From contig JADZDD010000017.1 of the NCBI GenBank assembly GCA_020851235.1, positions 1 to 64,000 of the forward strand: a stretch of 64,000 nt of DNA, given 5' to 3'. This DNA is from Burkholderiales bacterium. GTDB lineage: Bacteria > Pseudomonadota > Gammaproteobacteria > Burkholderiales > Casimicrobiaceae. Positions 49,274 to 57,972 of the stretch are shown here, one piece after another (within the stretch, counting starts at the first letter, position 1; each line of letters starts with the position of its first letter). The notes under the pieces are model-generated. The model was not told the DNA's origin and made no database searches. It worked only from the letters and a program-made list of their open reading frames with translations. Both the position numbers and the translations under genes were made by a program.

Positions 49274-49286
49274 TCATGATACATGA
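49274..49286. promoter_or_regulatory. Candidate operator in front of the DUF433 gene
   Basis: TCATG-ATA-CATGA is a perfect inverted repeat of two five-base arms, about 52 bases before the antitoxin start. It is placed as expected for autoregulation by the antitoxin complex. Confidence 0.4.
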
Positions 49287-49321
49287 ACGTCCACGCGCGA
49301 TGACCGCGAGACCCTTCGCGG

Positions 49322-50014
49322 TCACAACAGCCCTCGTTCCGCAAAGGATACGACGCGCTGGCCCGCCACCACGAAGTGATCGAGCGTGCGGATGTCGACG
49401 AGCGCGAGCGCGCTCTTGAGTGACGACGTCAGGAGCTCGTCGGCGCGCGAAGGCTCGGCGACGCCACTCGGATGGTTGTGCGCGAAGATGACCGCCGCAG
49501 CGTTCTCGGCGAGCGCCGCCTTCACCACCTCGCGCGGATAGACCGACGTCTGCGCGAGCGTGCCGCGAAAGAGCTCGCGCGCGGCGAGAAGCCGGTTCTG
49601 GCTGTCGAGGAAGAGCGCGAGGAACGCCTCGTGCGGGAGCGTGGACAGCGACAGGCGCAAGTAGTCGCGCACGGCTTCGGGTGAGGTGAGCACGTCGCGT
49701 TGCGCCGCCTCCTCGAGCAGGGCGCGCCGTACGAGTTCGAGCGTGGCCACGAGCCGCGCGGCGCGCACGGGGCCGAACCCGCGCAGGTGCCGTAATTCGG
49801 CAGCTCCTGACGCGAGGAGCCCGGCGGTGCTGCCTGCCCGCGCCAGTGCGCGGCGGGCAAGTTCGAGCGCCGAGCACCCCGAAAAGCCCGTTCCCAGCAT
49901 CACCGCCAGAAGCTCGGCGTCGGTGAGGGCGCCCGGTCCGCGCGCGAGGAGCCGTTCGCGCGGGCGCTCGGCGTCGGTGGTGACGGGGTCAGAGGAGTTC
50001 CAGGTCGGCGTCAT
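49322..50014 (-). CDS. radC: RadC/JAB-domain protein
   Basis: A 230-residue RadC family protein. The N terminus holds helix-hairpin-helix elements ([29 protein letters not shown]); the C terminus has the JAMM metalloprotease-like site [15 protein letters not shown]. The true role of RadC is unsettled; it is often linked to DNA repair or to mobile elements. The start at 50014 begins [14 protein letters not shown]. The last 12 codons lie in the 35-bp repeat, so its present 3' end may be element-borne. TA modules lie on both sides. Confidence 0.92.
   Translation of the reverse strand: MTPTWNSSDPVTTDAERPRERLLARGPGALTDAELLAVMLGTGFSGCSALELARRALARAGSTAGLLASGAAELRHLRGFGPVRAARLVATLELVRRALLEEAAQRDVLTSPEAVRDYLRLSLSTLPHEAFLALFLDSQNRLLAARELFRGTLAQTSVYPREVVKAALAENAAAVIFAHNHPSGVAEPSRADELLTSSLKSALALVDIRTLDHFVVAGQRVVSFAERGLL
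49332..49366 (-). repeat. 35-bp direct repeat, proximal copy inside radC
   Basis: Identical to 48520-48554 and coding for the radC C terminus ([12 protein letters not shown]). It forms the other border of the TA cassette. Confidence 0.92.
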
Positions 50015-50237
50015 GAGCGCTCGTGACGAGTGTGTTGTGTCGGATGGCCAAGGTAGACGCGGCACAGCCGCCTTTCCATCGGCCACAAAGACGACCCGGC
50101 CTCGATCTCGAGCGTCGCGAGCCCGTCCGGCCCGGGAGGCCTGCCCCGTTCGGTCAGTGGCGCTCGCGCCTGCGACGATCGACGTCCGTGGATGCGAGCC
50201 GACGTCCGGCCCCGGAGGAACGCTTGGGTGACGCGCC

Positions 50238-50275
50238 TTGCCGGCTCTACTCAAATGAGCTATATATTGTGCTCA
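50238..50275 (+). promoter_or_regulatory. Promoter and operator of the RES-Xre module
   Basis: TTGCCG (50238-50243), a 17-base spacer and TATATA (50261-50266) form a sigma-70 promoter. An inverted repeat TGAGC-N10-GCTCA (50256-50275) covers the -10 element, as expected of an operator bound by the antitoxin. The AT-rich centre stands out in GC-rich surroundings. Confidence 0.65.
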
Positions 50276-50288
50276 AAGGAGCAATGCC

Positions 50289-50819
50289 ATGTCGACTCGC
50301 ACCGACACCGCAACGCGCCGACGCACACCACGAGCCAAGGGGGCAACCGGCAAGACCGGGCGCACCGTCACTTGGCCAGTGAAGGCTTCGGCCGACTGGT
50401 TCGTCCGGGTGTTCTCCATGCCTGCCACCGAGCGGGTGCAGGTCGCCAAGCGCGGCGTGCCGGCAGTGTCCATCGCCGATCTCGCCAAGGCGACCGGCGA
50501 GCCCAAGGAACATGTGATGGCGTTGCTCGGCCTTTCGCGCGCCACGGTCGACCGGAAGGCTCGGGCCAACCAGGCGTTGTCCGTGGTGGAGAGCGAACGC
50601 GTGATGGGGTTCGCCAAGCTGGTCGGCCAGGTGCAGGCGATGGTGAACGAGTCGGGAGACCCCGCCGGGTTCGACGCCGCCAGGTGGGTTGCCGGATGGC
50701 TGGAGCGGCCCCTGCCCGCGCTCGGCGGACAGCCGCCAGGTGAGTACATGGACACCGCCGAAGGTCAGCAGATCGTGTCCGGGCTGCTTGAACGAGCGCG
50801 CAGCGGCACCTTCGCATGA
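50289..50819 (+). CDS. Xre/MbcA/ParS-family antitoxin
   Basis: A 176-residue antitoxin. A basic N-terminal tail of about 30 residues precedes the Xre-like DNA-binding part (SIADLAKATGEPKEHVMALLGLSRATVDRKA). The C-terminal toxin-binding domain (DUF2384) reads WLERPLPALGGQPPGEYM, then GQQIVSGLLERARSGTFA. GGAG lies seven bases before the ATG. Its stop overlaps the toxin start (ATGA). Confidence 0.92.
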   Translation: MSTRTDTATRRRTPRAKGATGKTGRTVTWPVKASADWFVRVFSMPATERVQVAKRGVPAVSIADLAKATGEPKEHVMALLGLSRATVDRKARANQALSVVESERVMGFAKLVGQVQAMVNESGDPAGFDAARWVAGWLERPLPALGGQPPGEYMDTAEGQQIVSGLLERARSGTFA

Positions 50820-51313
50820 GCGTCGTATGGCGCATCGGGACGGACACGCCCACGTATCGCGCCGATGATCTCAGCGGCGCGGGTGCGCAGCGCACGGGGG
50901 GGCGCTGGAACCGGAAGGGAACCCCGATGCTCTATGCGGCGTCGAGCCGCGCGTTGGCCTGTCTCGAGACGATCGTGCACTTCAACGCAGGCGATCTACC
51001 GCTCAACCGATACCTCGTCGAGTTGGCGATCCCCGATGAGCTTGTCGCGGCGGCGGTTCGGTTCGATCCACACGCCCATGTTGGCTGGGACGCCATTCCT
51101 GAAGGAATGGTGAGCGTGGCCGCGGGCGAAGCCTGGGTGCGAAGCGGCACCTCGGCGGTGATGGTCGTACCCTCGGTGATCGTGCCGGAGGAGATGAACT
51201 TTCTCATCAGCCCCGAACACGCGGACGCCCAGCGGATCACGGCCCGCAAGGTGCGCAAGTGGATTTACGACGCGCGGCTACGCGCAGTCGGGTCACCACG
51301 GCGCAAGAGGTGA
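50816..51313 (+). CDS. RES-domain toxin
   Basis: A 165-residue RES protein. The Arg-Glu-Ser residues that name the family lie in GGRWNRKGTPMLYA, CLETIVH and VPSVIVP. RES toxins studied elsewhere degrade NAD+ and arrest growth, and are held in check by the Xre/ParS partner, encoded here directly upstream with an ATGA overlap. The pair sits between radC and coaBC. Confidence 0.93.
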   Translation: MSVVWRIGTDTPTYRADDLSGAGAQRTGGRWNRKGTPMLYAASSRALACLETIVHFNAGDLPLNRYLVELAIPDELVAAAVRFDPHAHVGWDAIPEGMVSVAAGEAWVRSGTSAVMVVPSVIVPEEMNFLISPEHADAQRITARKVRKWIYDARLRAVGSPRRKR

Positions 51314-51446
51314 GCCGACGCGTTTCCCCGTCGCACGCTGGCGGTCCGCGCCGGGCGGGCGCACGCGTTGCCAACGAATGCGGAAGACAACGCCGGGCGG
51401 TACACTCGGTCAACACACGATCGAAACGACCGTACAGGCTTCGCGC

Positions 51447-52652
51447 ATGACCACTGCCGATCCCCGCTCCGCCATCCGTCCCAGCCGCATCGTACTCGGG
51501 ATCACCGGCGGGATTGCCGCCTACAAGGCCGCCGAACTCACGCGGCTCTTCGTGAAGGCGGGCGTCACCGTCGACGCCGTGATGACCGAGGCGGCCACCC
51601 ATTTCGTGACGCCAACGACGTTTCAGGCGCTCTCCGGCCGACCGGTCGTGACCGACTTGTGGCACGCGGGAACGAGCAACGCCATGGGGCACATCGACCT
51701 CTCGCGCGGCGCCGACGCGATCGTCGTCGCCCCGGCCAGTGCCGATTTCCTCGCCCGGATCGCCCACGGCCACGCCGACGACCTTCTCTCCACGCTGTGC
51801 CTCGCCCGGGAATGCCTCTTGCTGGTGGCTCCTGCCATGAACCGGCAGATGTGGTCCAACGCCGCCACCCAGCGCAACGTCGCGCGACTGCGTGCGGACG
51901 GCGTGGCGATCCTCGGCCCCGACGTGGGCGAGATGGCGTGCATGGAGCATGGCGAGGGACGGATGCTCGAAGCAGCCGACCTCTTTGCCGCGGTCGTCGC
52001 CGCCTGCCAGCCCAAGGTCCTCGCCGGCAAGCGCGTCCTCGTGACCGCCGGCCCGACCTTCGAGGCCATCGATCCCGTGCGCGGCATCACCAACTCGAGT
52101 TCGGGCAAGATGGGCTTCGCCCTCGCGCAGGCCGCAGCCGACGCCGGCGCCGACGTGCTGCTGGTGGCCGGGCGCACGCCGCTGGCCACGCCCTGGGGCG
52201 TTACCCGGCTCGACGTGACGAGCGCAGCGCAGATGGCCGAGGCCGTGCTCGCGCGGGTGGCCGAGTGTGACGTCTTCATCGCCGTGGCCGCGGTGGCCGA
52301 CTACACCCCCGCCACCGTGCACGAGCAGAAGGTCAAGAAGTCGAACGACGCGCTGTCGATCACGTTGAAGCCGACCGTGGACATCCTCGCCACCGTCGCG
52401 ACGCTCCCCCGTCCGCCGTACTGCGTGGGCTTTGCGGCCGAGAGCCAGGACGTCGAGCGGCTGGGCGAGGAAAAGCGGCGTCGGAAAAAGGTGCCGCTGC
52501 TGATCGCCAATCGCGCGCAGGACGCGCTCGGCAGCGACGAGAACGCGGTGACACTCCTCGACGATACCGGTGCGCAGCGCCTGCCCCGCATGGGCAAGGT
52601 TGCGCTGGCGCGCGTCATCGTCGGCGAGATCGGACGCAGGCTTGCGCAGTGA
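51447..52652 (+). CDS. coaBC: Bifunctional phosphopantothenoylcysteine decarboxylase/phosphopantothenate-cysteine ligase
   Basis: A 401-residue coenzyme A enzyme. The CoaC part (1-190) shows ITGGIAAYKAAELTR, the active-site His in GHIDLSRGAD, PAMNRQMW and the catalytic Cys in EMACMEHGEGRM. The CoaB part (191-401) has VTAGPTFEAIDPVRGITNSS, SSGKMGFALA and the KVKK loop. The start at 51447 has AGG eight bases upstream. Its stop overlaps the start of a TPR-methyltransferase gene (GTGA). Confidence 0.97.
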   Translation: MTTADPRSAIRPSRIVLGITGGIAAYKAAELTRLFVKAGVTVDAVMTEAATHFVTPTTFQALSGRPVVTDLWHAGTSNAMGHIDLSRGADAIVVAPASADFLARIAHGHADDLLSTLCLARECLLLVAPAMNRQMWSNAATQRNVARLRADGVAILGPDVGEMACMEHGEGRMLEAADLFAAVVAACQPKVLAGKRVLVTAGPTFEAIDPVRGITNSSSGKMGFALAQAAADAGADVLLVAGRTPLATPWGVTRLDVTSAAQMAEAVLARVAECDVFIAVAAVADYTPATVHEQKVKKSNDALSITLKPTVDILATVATLPRPPYCVGFAAESQDVERLGEEKRRRKKVPLLIANRAQDALGSDENAVTLLDDTGAQRLPRMGKVALARVIVGEIGRRLAQ

Positions 52653-53740
52653 CGGACCTCGTCCACAGCGACGCGAGCGTCGAGGAACTCTGCCGCACCG
52701 GCAAGGAGTTTCTCGACCAGCGCCGCTTCGCCGAAGCGGAATGGCAGTTCACCCAGGCGCGTGACCGCGAGCCCGACAATCCCGAGGTGTACTACTGCAT
52801 TGGACTCTTTTTCGCCGATCTTGCGAAGCCTGCTGAGGCGCTTGTGGCCTTCGATCGGGCGATCGATCTCCACAGCGCGCACGCCAGGGCTCACAACAAC
52901 CGGGGGACCGTGCTGCAGCAACTCGGAAGGATCGAGGAGGCCGAGGCTGCCTTCCGCCGTGCGCTCGAACTCGCGCCGGACGACGCTCCGCCCTACATCA
53001 ATCTCGCCAACGTGGTGGACCACCAGTTCCGCACTGCGGAAGCGCTCGCGATCTACGACCTCGCGCTAAAGCGTGGCGTGGCACCGGACCTAATCGGGCA
53101 GTATCGAGCCTCGCTGCTGGGGAAGTCGACCACGCGCCCCCCAGATGCCTGGGTCAGGTCGACATACGACAATTTCGCCCCGACGTTCGACCAGAATCTG
53201 AGCCAATTGAAGTACGCCGTTCCGGCCGCCATCGCGCAGTTGCTGGATGGCAAGGTAGAGGCAGGTCAGCACGTTCTCGATCTAGGCTGCGGCACCGGAT
53301 GGATGGGCATGGCGCTCGCCGGCAAGGGACTCGAGTTCACTGGCGTGGATCTCTCCGAGCGCATGATCGCGCAGGCGCGGGAGAGGGGTTACAGGGATTT
53401 GCACGTTGCGGAGATCCACGCGTACCTCGCGGGCTGCCCTGCCGCATCGGTCGACCTCGTCACCGCCGCGGACGTCTTCATCCTCGTGGGCAAGCTAAAC
53501 GACCTCTTCGAGCAGGTGGTCCGCGTGCTGAAGCCGCATGGATTGTTCGCGTTCTCGATTGAGGAGACGAGTGCCGCGGACTACAGCCTGCAGAGCACTC
53601 GCCGCTACGCGCACTCCCGCGCCTACCTGCGAACGCTCACCGCATTTCGCTTCGCCCCGGTCGACGAATGGCCGGGGGTGATCCGACTGGAGCAAGGCAA
53701 GCCGGTGCACGGCCGCGTGTACCTGCTTCGGAAGGCGTAG
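52649..53740 (+). CDS. TPR protein with SAM-dependent methyltransferase domain
   Basis: A 363-residue protein. Residues 10-150 are three to four TPR repeats (PEVYYCIGLFFADLAKPAEA, ARAHNNRGTVLQQLGRIEEA). Residues 195-330 are a class I methyltransferase (VLDLGCGTGWMGMALAGKG, GVDLSERMIAQAR). The GTG start overlaps coaBC by four bases, so it is translationally coupled to a housekeeping gene. Its TPR-plus-catalytic layout matches the cluster that converges on it; it may belong to the same modification pathway, which is inference. The substrate is unknown. Confidence 0.9.
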   Translation: MTDLVHSDASVEELCRTGKEFLDQRRFAEAEWQFTQARDREPDNPEVYYCIGLFFADLAKPAEALVAFDRAIDLHSAHARAHNNRGTVLQQLGRIEEAEAAFRRALELAPDDAPPYINLANVVDHQFRTAEALAIYDLALKRGVAPDLIGQYRASLLGKSTTRPPDAWVRSTYDNFAPTFDQNLSQLKYAVPAAIAQLLDGKVEAGQHVLDLGCGTGWMGMALAGKGLEFTGVDLSERMIAQARERGYRDLHVAEIHAYLAGCPAASVDLVTAADVFILVGKLNDLFEQVVRVLKPHGLFAFSIEETSAADYSLQSTRRYAHSRAYLRTLTAFRFAPVDEWPGVIRLEQGKPVHGRVYLLRKA

Positions 53741-53845
53741 GCGGGCTTCGACCGCGGCTCCAGGATCGACGCCAACCGCACGCGGGCGCGGGAGTGGAGC
53801 GACGGCGGCGACGGTTCGAGATGCGGCCAGTCGCAACGATCGCCG

Positions 53846-54619
53846 TCAGGCGGCGCTCCCCTGCGGGAGAAAGGTCGCCCACTTCGGACGCCCGCGCCAG
53901 AACACGTGAAGTCCCTCGTTGAAACTCGCGAACGCGAGCTTCTCGCGTTCGGCCAGGTGATGAAGGCTGTCGCGCGTGAAGAGGCTGATGTGCCCGTTGC
54001 GCGGCGATGCGTACCACCAATCGAGGCGGCGATGCGGCGCTATGCTGCCGTCGCTCACCAGCGTCGAGAACACGATCGTCGCGTCGTCGTTCAGCAACGA
54101 TGCCAATGTCCCCGCGAGCCGGCGTACGTCGGGCACGTGCTCGAAGACCTCGAAGGCCGTGATCAGGTCGAAGCGACCCAGATCGACAGGATCGCGATCG
54201 AGATCCACGAAAGGATCGTACGACGTCGAGTTCCATCCCGTGTCGCGCAGCACGTCACTGAGTAACCCGTGGCCGCCGCCATAGTCCAGGTGGCGGATGC
54301 TCCTGCCGGCGTCGCCGAGGAGCCGGATCAGATACTCGGCATTGCCGGTGGGACGTGCAGAGCGGTAATCGGGATCGACGTCGACATACCTGTCGTTGTA
54401 GACCCGCTCCGCGAACTCCTCGAGCGTCCAGCCGCACATCTGCGGAGCGAAGCAGAAGCCGCACCGCCCGCAGCGCGCGTAGTAAATCGCAGTCCCTGAC
54501 AGGGGAAGGTAGATGCCCTCGCCTTCCCTGCATGATTTGTTGAAGTCGACGACATCGTGGAGCGTCGCTTCCTCTCCGCATACGCCACACTCGTATCGCG
54601 TTTGCTGTCTATCGCGCAT
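53846..54619 (-). CDS. Zinc-ribbon SAM-dependent methyltransferase
   Basis: A 257-residue protein. The N terminus has two Cys pairs (CGVCGE near residue 11 and CGRCGFCF near residue 50), a putative zinc site. The methyltransferase fold has a variant SAM loop LDYGGGHGLLSDVL and LITAFEVFEHVPD. Such proteins often methylate sugars or sugar-linked lipids in surface glycan loci. It is the last gene of the minus-strand glycan array, 60 bases after the FkbM gene. Confidence 0.85.
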   Translation of the reverse strand: MRDRQQTRYECGVCGEEATLHDVVDFNKSCREGEGIYLPLSGTAIYYARCGRCGFCFAPQMCGWTLEEFAERVYNDRYVDVDPDYRSARPTGNAEYLIRLLGDAGRSIRHLDYGGGHGLLSDVLRDTGWNSTSYDPFVDLDRDPVDLGRFDLITAFEVFEHVPDVRRLAGTLASLLNDDATIVFSTLVSDGSIAPHRRLDWWYASPRNGHISLFTRDSLHHLAEREKLAFASFNEGLHVFWRGRPKWATFLPQGSAA

Positions 54620-54679
54620 CAGCTTGCAGTCCTGTTGCGCGGCGCGGGAAGCGAATGCCAGGACTTCCGCAACATCGTC

Positions 54680-55507
54680 TCAGCGCAGCGCATCGAATGT
54701 TTCGTCGACGGAGGAGACCCGTCGAAGTCCTTCGACGGCCATCTTCAGCTCTCGCGGAACGCACAGCACATTGATCGACACCAAGTCCGGCGGAAAGTCG
54801 TTCACGGGATTGCCTGCGAAGTTCCCGGGATTGAAGAACCTCGCGAAGTGCCAGTATGCGTCGTAGTCGAGGCGCTCGATCAGCGAAAGCAGATCGCGCG
54901 ATCGCTCCTTCCGGTCGTTCTCCAGGTACATCAGCGGCCGATAGCGGTCGATGGTCCGCAGCCCGCCCTGGAGGACCTCTGTTTCCATTCCTTCGACGTC
55001 GACCTTGATGAAATGACAGTGCGCGAGATCCAGCGCATCGATGGTCGCCAAGGGGACCACATCCCCCACCGGTCCCGACCCGATGCTCAGGCCGCCGAAG
55101 TTATGCGTTTCGGTAGGCGGGAGATAAGGAACCGTGATCGATCCGGTTTGCGCACCGACTCCAGCCTGATAGGCGAATACGTTGCTGAGCTGGTTGAGCG
55201 CGAGATTCGCGCAAAGCGCCTGGAATACGAGACGCTGCGGCTCGAAAGCGTAGACCTGGCCCGTTGGGCCGACGATCCTGGCGATGTCGACCGTGTGCGC
55301 GCCGATATTCGCGCCGGCCTCGATCACGATAGCTCCCGGCCGCAACAGCTGCTCGAACAACAGCGATTCGGAGAGCGAGAACTCACCGTAGCGCGCCAGC
55401 GCGCCCCCTACGTACACGTCGTGCTTGTTGTAGAGGCGGGGGCCACCCCTGCAAAGCGCCAGCTCGTTGAAGCCATTCGGTATGAAGCTGCACTTCTCGA
55501 TACCCAC
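54680..55507 (-). CDS. FkbM-family methyltransferase
   Basis: A 275-residue protein with intact FkbM motifs: VIEAGANIGAHTVDIARIVG, VYAFEPQ and FIKVDVEGMETEVLQGG. FkbM enzymes O-methylate hydroxyls, often on sugars. The GTG start has GGGAG five bases upstream. It follows the TPR-glycosyltransferase fusion by 14 bases and is probably cotranscribed. It is the only FkbM domain in the array with a complete KVDVEGME motif. Confidence 0.92.
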   Translation of the reverse strand: MGIEKCSFIPNGFNELALCRGGPRLYNKHDVYVGGALARYGEFSLSESLLFEQLLRPGAIVIEAGANIGAHTVDIARIVGPTGQVYAFEPQRLVFQALCANLALNQLSNVFAYQAGVGAQTGSITVPYLPPTETHNFGGLSIGSGPVGDVVPLATIDALDLAHCHFIKVDVEGMETEVLQGGLRTIDRYRPLMYLENDRKERSRDLLSLIERLDYDAYWHFARFFNPGNFAGNPVNDFPPDLVSINVLCVPRELKMAVEGLRRVSSVDETFDALR

Positions 55508-55521
55508 TATGACTCCCTCCG

Positions 55522-57972
55522 CTAATGGTTGAATCCGGCGTCTCGAAGCTCGGCGAAGCCGGCGGACGCGACGGTATCCACCTCGTCGCTCTCCTCGGGC
55601 AAGGCGAGCAGGCAGGCCACGTCCGTGTCGGCGAGCGCCGTCAGCTTCCAGACGCGATAGGCGCGGTCCTTGATCCAGCGCCCGACCTCGGACGCGGTCG
55701 ACTCGCCCAAGACCTCGACGACGATCCTGGGTCTACGCCCCCATAGGCTTTGCTCCGCACCTGCGAGTATCGACAGCGTATCCTCGTCCACGCCGACCTT
55801 CAGGACATCGAGTCGGCTCAGTCCAAGGCGATCGACGCAATCGTCGTGGCCCGGGCCCGCGAGCCTCCTGTCGATGACCGAGACGTTTGCGATCTCGTTC
55901 GCGTGCAGGCTCTCCCCGAGCAGGCGCGCCATCCCCGGTCGCGATTCGAAGGCGATCACATGTCCTGAAGCGGCAGCCGCGAGACGCGCCAAAGGAATCG
56001 TATGGTGCCCCGGCGCCGCATTGACCTCGACGACCACCGCGCCGTGGAGCCCGAAGCTAGCCAGCACGTCGATCACGATCGGCAGGTACTCTCCCGACCG
56101 TTGCAGCGATCGCTCCACGACACCCCGGTCCGGAACATACTGGAGCAAGGTGTCGCGTCTGTGCAGGACCACGCCGCGCGAGCGCAGGTCGTCTCCTCCA
56201 GCGTGATCCTTTACCGGAACGACGCGTGGCTCGAACGATCGCTCACCCGCCTGGCTCGGTCGGTCGAATCGTGCCAGCGCGTCGCCCACGCGCTTCAGCA
56301 CGGGAGCCCAGTCTCCCGCGTCGTCCTGCCGGAAGAGCCGCATGGTCGGATACCACGGAGAGTCCTCCCGATCGTGCAGCCACCGCCAGTCTGCCGGCTT
56401 GGCGAGCAGCACCCACACGGGTCTGCCGAGCGCGCCCGCAAGGTGCGCCACCGAGGTGTCCACCGTGATCAGGAGATCGAGGTTCTCGAGAACGGCAACG
56501 GTGTCGTCGTAGCTCGACAGACGCGGTGCGAGATCGGCGATTCCGCGACACGCGAGGAGCTCGGTCTCCGTCGGCGTCCTGATCTCCTTCTGGAGCGACA
56601 GGAACGTGGCAGACTTTCCTTCGACCATGGACGCGAAGCTCGCCAGGGGTATGGACCGCTCCGCATCGGCGACATGCCTCGTGCTGCCCGCCCACACGAG
56701 GCCGACTCGCGGGCGCGGCATGTCGCGAAAATATCGCGACCATTCCTCGAGGTGCGCAACGGACGTCCGTACGTAGGGAATGGGCAGCGGAATCGTGGCG
56801 AGATCGGTGCCGAACACTCGCGGCAGGCTCATCAGGTTGACGTAGCAGTCGACGCTCGCGAGCGGGACGTCCGCCCCGACCACACCGTCCACGCCGAGGT
56901 ACCGGTTCGCGAGCTCGATGTTGCCCATGATCACGCGCGCACCGAGCGCCTTCAGTGACGGCGCGTAGCGCATGAACTGGATCGTGTCGCCGAAGCCCTG
57001 CTCCACGCGCAGGAGAATGGTCTTGCCTGTAAGCGACTCGCCTTCCCATGCCACCAAGTCGCCGCGCATCCTCGTTTCGCGCAACGGGGGGATGAACCAG
57101 CGGTACTCGTGCTGTGCCCAGCCTTGGGCGAAGCGTCCCGTCGCGAGCAGTTGCTGGCCCAGGGCGCGGTGCACTTCCGGCGTCGGACCATCGTCAAGCC
57201 CCGCAAGAAGTGTCTCAAGGGCCGCCTCGTGCAGGCCCAGCAGGTCTTGCAGGATGGCGAGATCCACGTGGCCGCGATGGGGGAGCTTCGAACGATCCGA
57301 GGCCATCGCCCGGCTCACGAGCTCGATGGCCTCCACATACTCCTTGCGCGACTTCCGCAGGAGCGCACGCGCGAAGAGCGCGACCGCATTCTCGGGGTCG
57401 AGTCGCAGGACCTCGAGTATCGCCTCCCCCGCACGTCGCGAGTCGCCAACGCTCGCGTAAGCGAGGCAGCGGACGAGCATGACATCCACGTCGCCGGGCG
57501 CGCCTTCCAGCACGTCGTCGCAACAGGCGATGCACTCCTCGTGGCGGCCCTGCTCGCGCAGTGCGAGACACAGGCCCCGTCGCGCGCCCGCATGGTCGTC
57601 GGCGGCGCGCGCGAGGATGGAGGCGGCGAGCGCGGTATTCCCTGTTGCCATGAGGAGGCTTCCCAGACAATCGAGCTGCACCTCGGGCAGTGGGCCATTC
57701 GCAGTGATGTCAGCCAAAACCGCGCGCGCCTCGTGAACCCGGCCCCAGTCGAGCAGCACCGCGGCAAGCTGCAGCTTCGCGTCCGCGTCGCCCGGACTTC
57801 CAGCCAGCCATTCCTGGACGCAAGCAATCGCCTCTGCCAGGCGCCCTTGCTCCCGCAGCGTCCTGACCTCGGACGCGCGACTGGCGCGACGGGCGCCCGC
57901 ATCGGGCACGACCGGCGAGTCATCGCCGGGATGGCCGCGCTGGCCGATCAGCGCGCGCAGGGTCGATAACAT
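55522..57972 (-). CDS. TPR, GT-B glycosyltransferase and degenerate FkbM-like fusion
   Basis: An 816-residue protein. Residues 30-290 are TPR repeats. Residues 310-560 resemble GT9/heptosyltransferase folds: LRVEQGFGDTIQFMRYAPSL, VGLVWAGSTRH, LITVDTSVAHLAGALG and DREDSPWYPTMRLFRQ. Residues 600-800 resemble FkbM, but the SAM loop is altered (VVEVNAAPGHHTI) and the acidic signature reads KVGVDEDTLSILAGA instead of KVDVEGM, so methyl transfer is doubtful. Probably a cytoplasmic protein- or lipid-linked sugar transferase; donor and acceptor unknown. Its start overlaps the end of the 2OG oxygenase gene by 25 bases. Confidence 0.88.
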   Translation of the reverse strand: MLSTLRALIGQRGHPGDDSPVVPDAGARRASRASEVRTLREQGRLAEAIACVQEWLAGSPGDADAKLQLAAVLLDWGRVHEARAVLADITANGPLPEVQLDCLGSLLMATGNTALAASILARAADDHAGARRGLCLALREQGRHEECIACCDDVLEGAPGDVDVMLVRCLAYASVGDSRRAGEAILEVLRLDPENAVALFARALLRKSRKEYVEAIELVSRAMASDRSKLPHRGHVDLAILQDLLGLHEAALETLLAGLDDGPTPEVHRALGQQLLATGRFAQGWAQHEYRWFIPPLRETRMRGDLVAWEGESLTGKTILLRVEQGFGDTIQFMRYAPSLKALGARVIMGNIELANRYLGVDGVVGADVPLASVDCYVNLMSLPRVFGTDLATIPLPIPYVRTSVAHLEEWSRYFRDMPRPRVGLVWAGSTRHVADAERSIPLASFASMVEGKSATFLSLQKEIRTPTETELLACRGIADLAPRLSSYDDTVAVLENLDLLITVDTSVAHLAGALGRPVWVLLAKPADWRWLHDREDSPWYPTMRLFRQDDAGDWAPVLKRVGDALARFDRPSQAGERSFEPRVVPVKDHAGGDDLRSRGVVLHRRDTLLQYVPDRGVVERSLQRSGEYLPIVIDVLASFGLHGAVVVEVNAAPGHHTIPLARLAAAASGHVIAFESRPGMARLLGESLHANEIANVSVIDRRLAGPGHDDCVDRLGLSRLDVLKVGVDEDTLSILAGAEQSLWGRRPRIVVEVLGESTASEVGRWIKDRAYRVWKLTALADTDVACLLALPEESDEVDTVASAGFAELRDAGFNH

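Larger units (their letters stand above)
48555..49331. mobile_element. Putative small element inserted at the radC 3' end, carrying a DUF433/DUF5615 TA module
   Basis: The 777 bases between the two repeat copies (812 including one copy) hold only the TA pair. Local base composition looks less GC-rich than the flanks. No integrase or terminal inverted repeats are visible, so it is either a non-autonomous cassette or the remnant of a larger element. Integration at the end of a gene with replacement of its last codons is the usual mark of tyrosine-recombinase elements. Confidence 0.65.
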
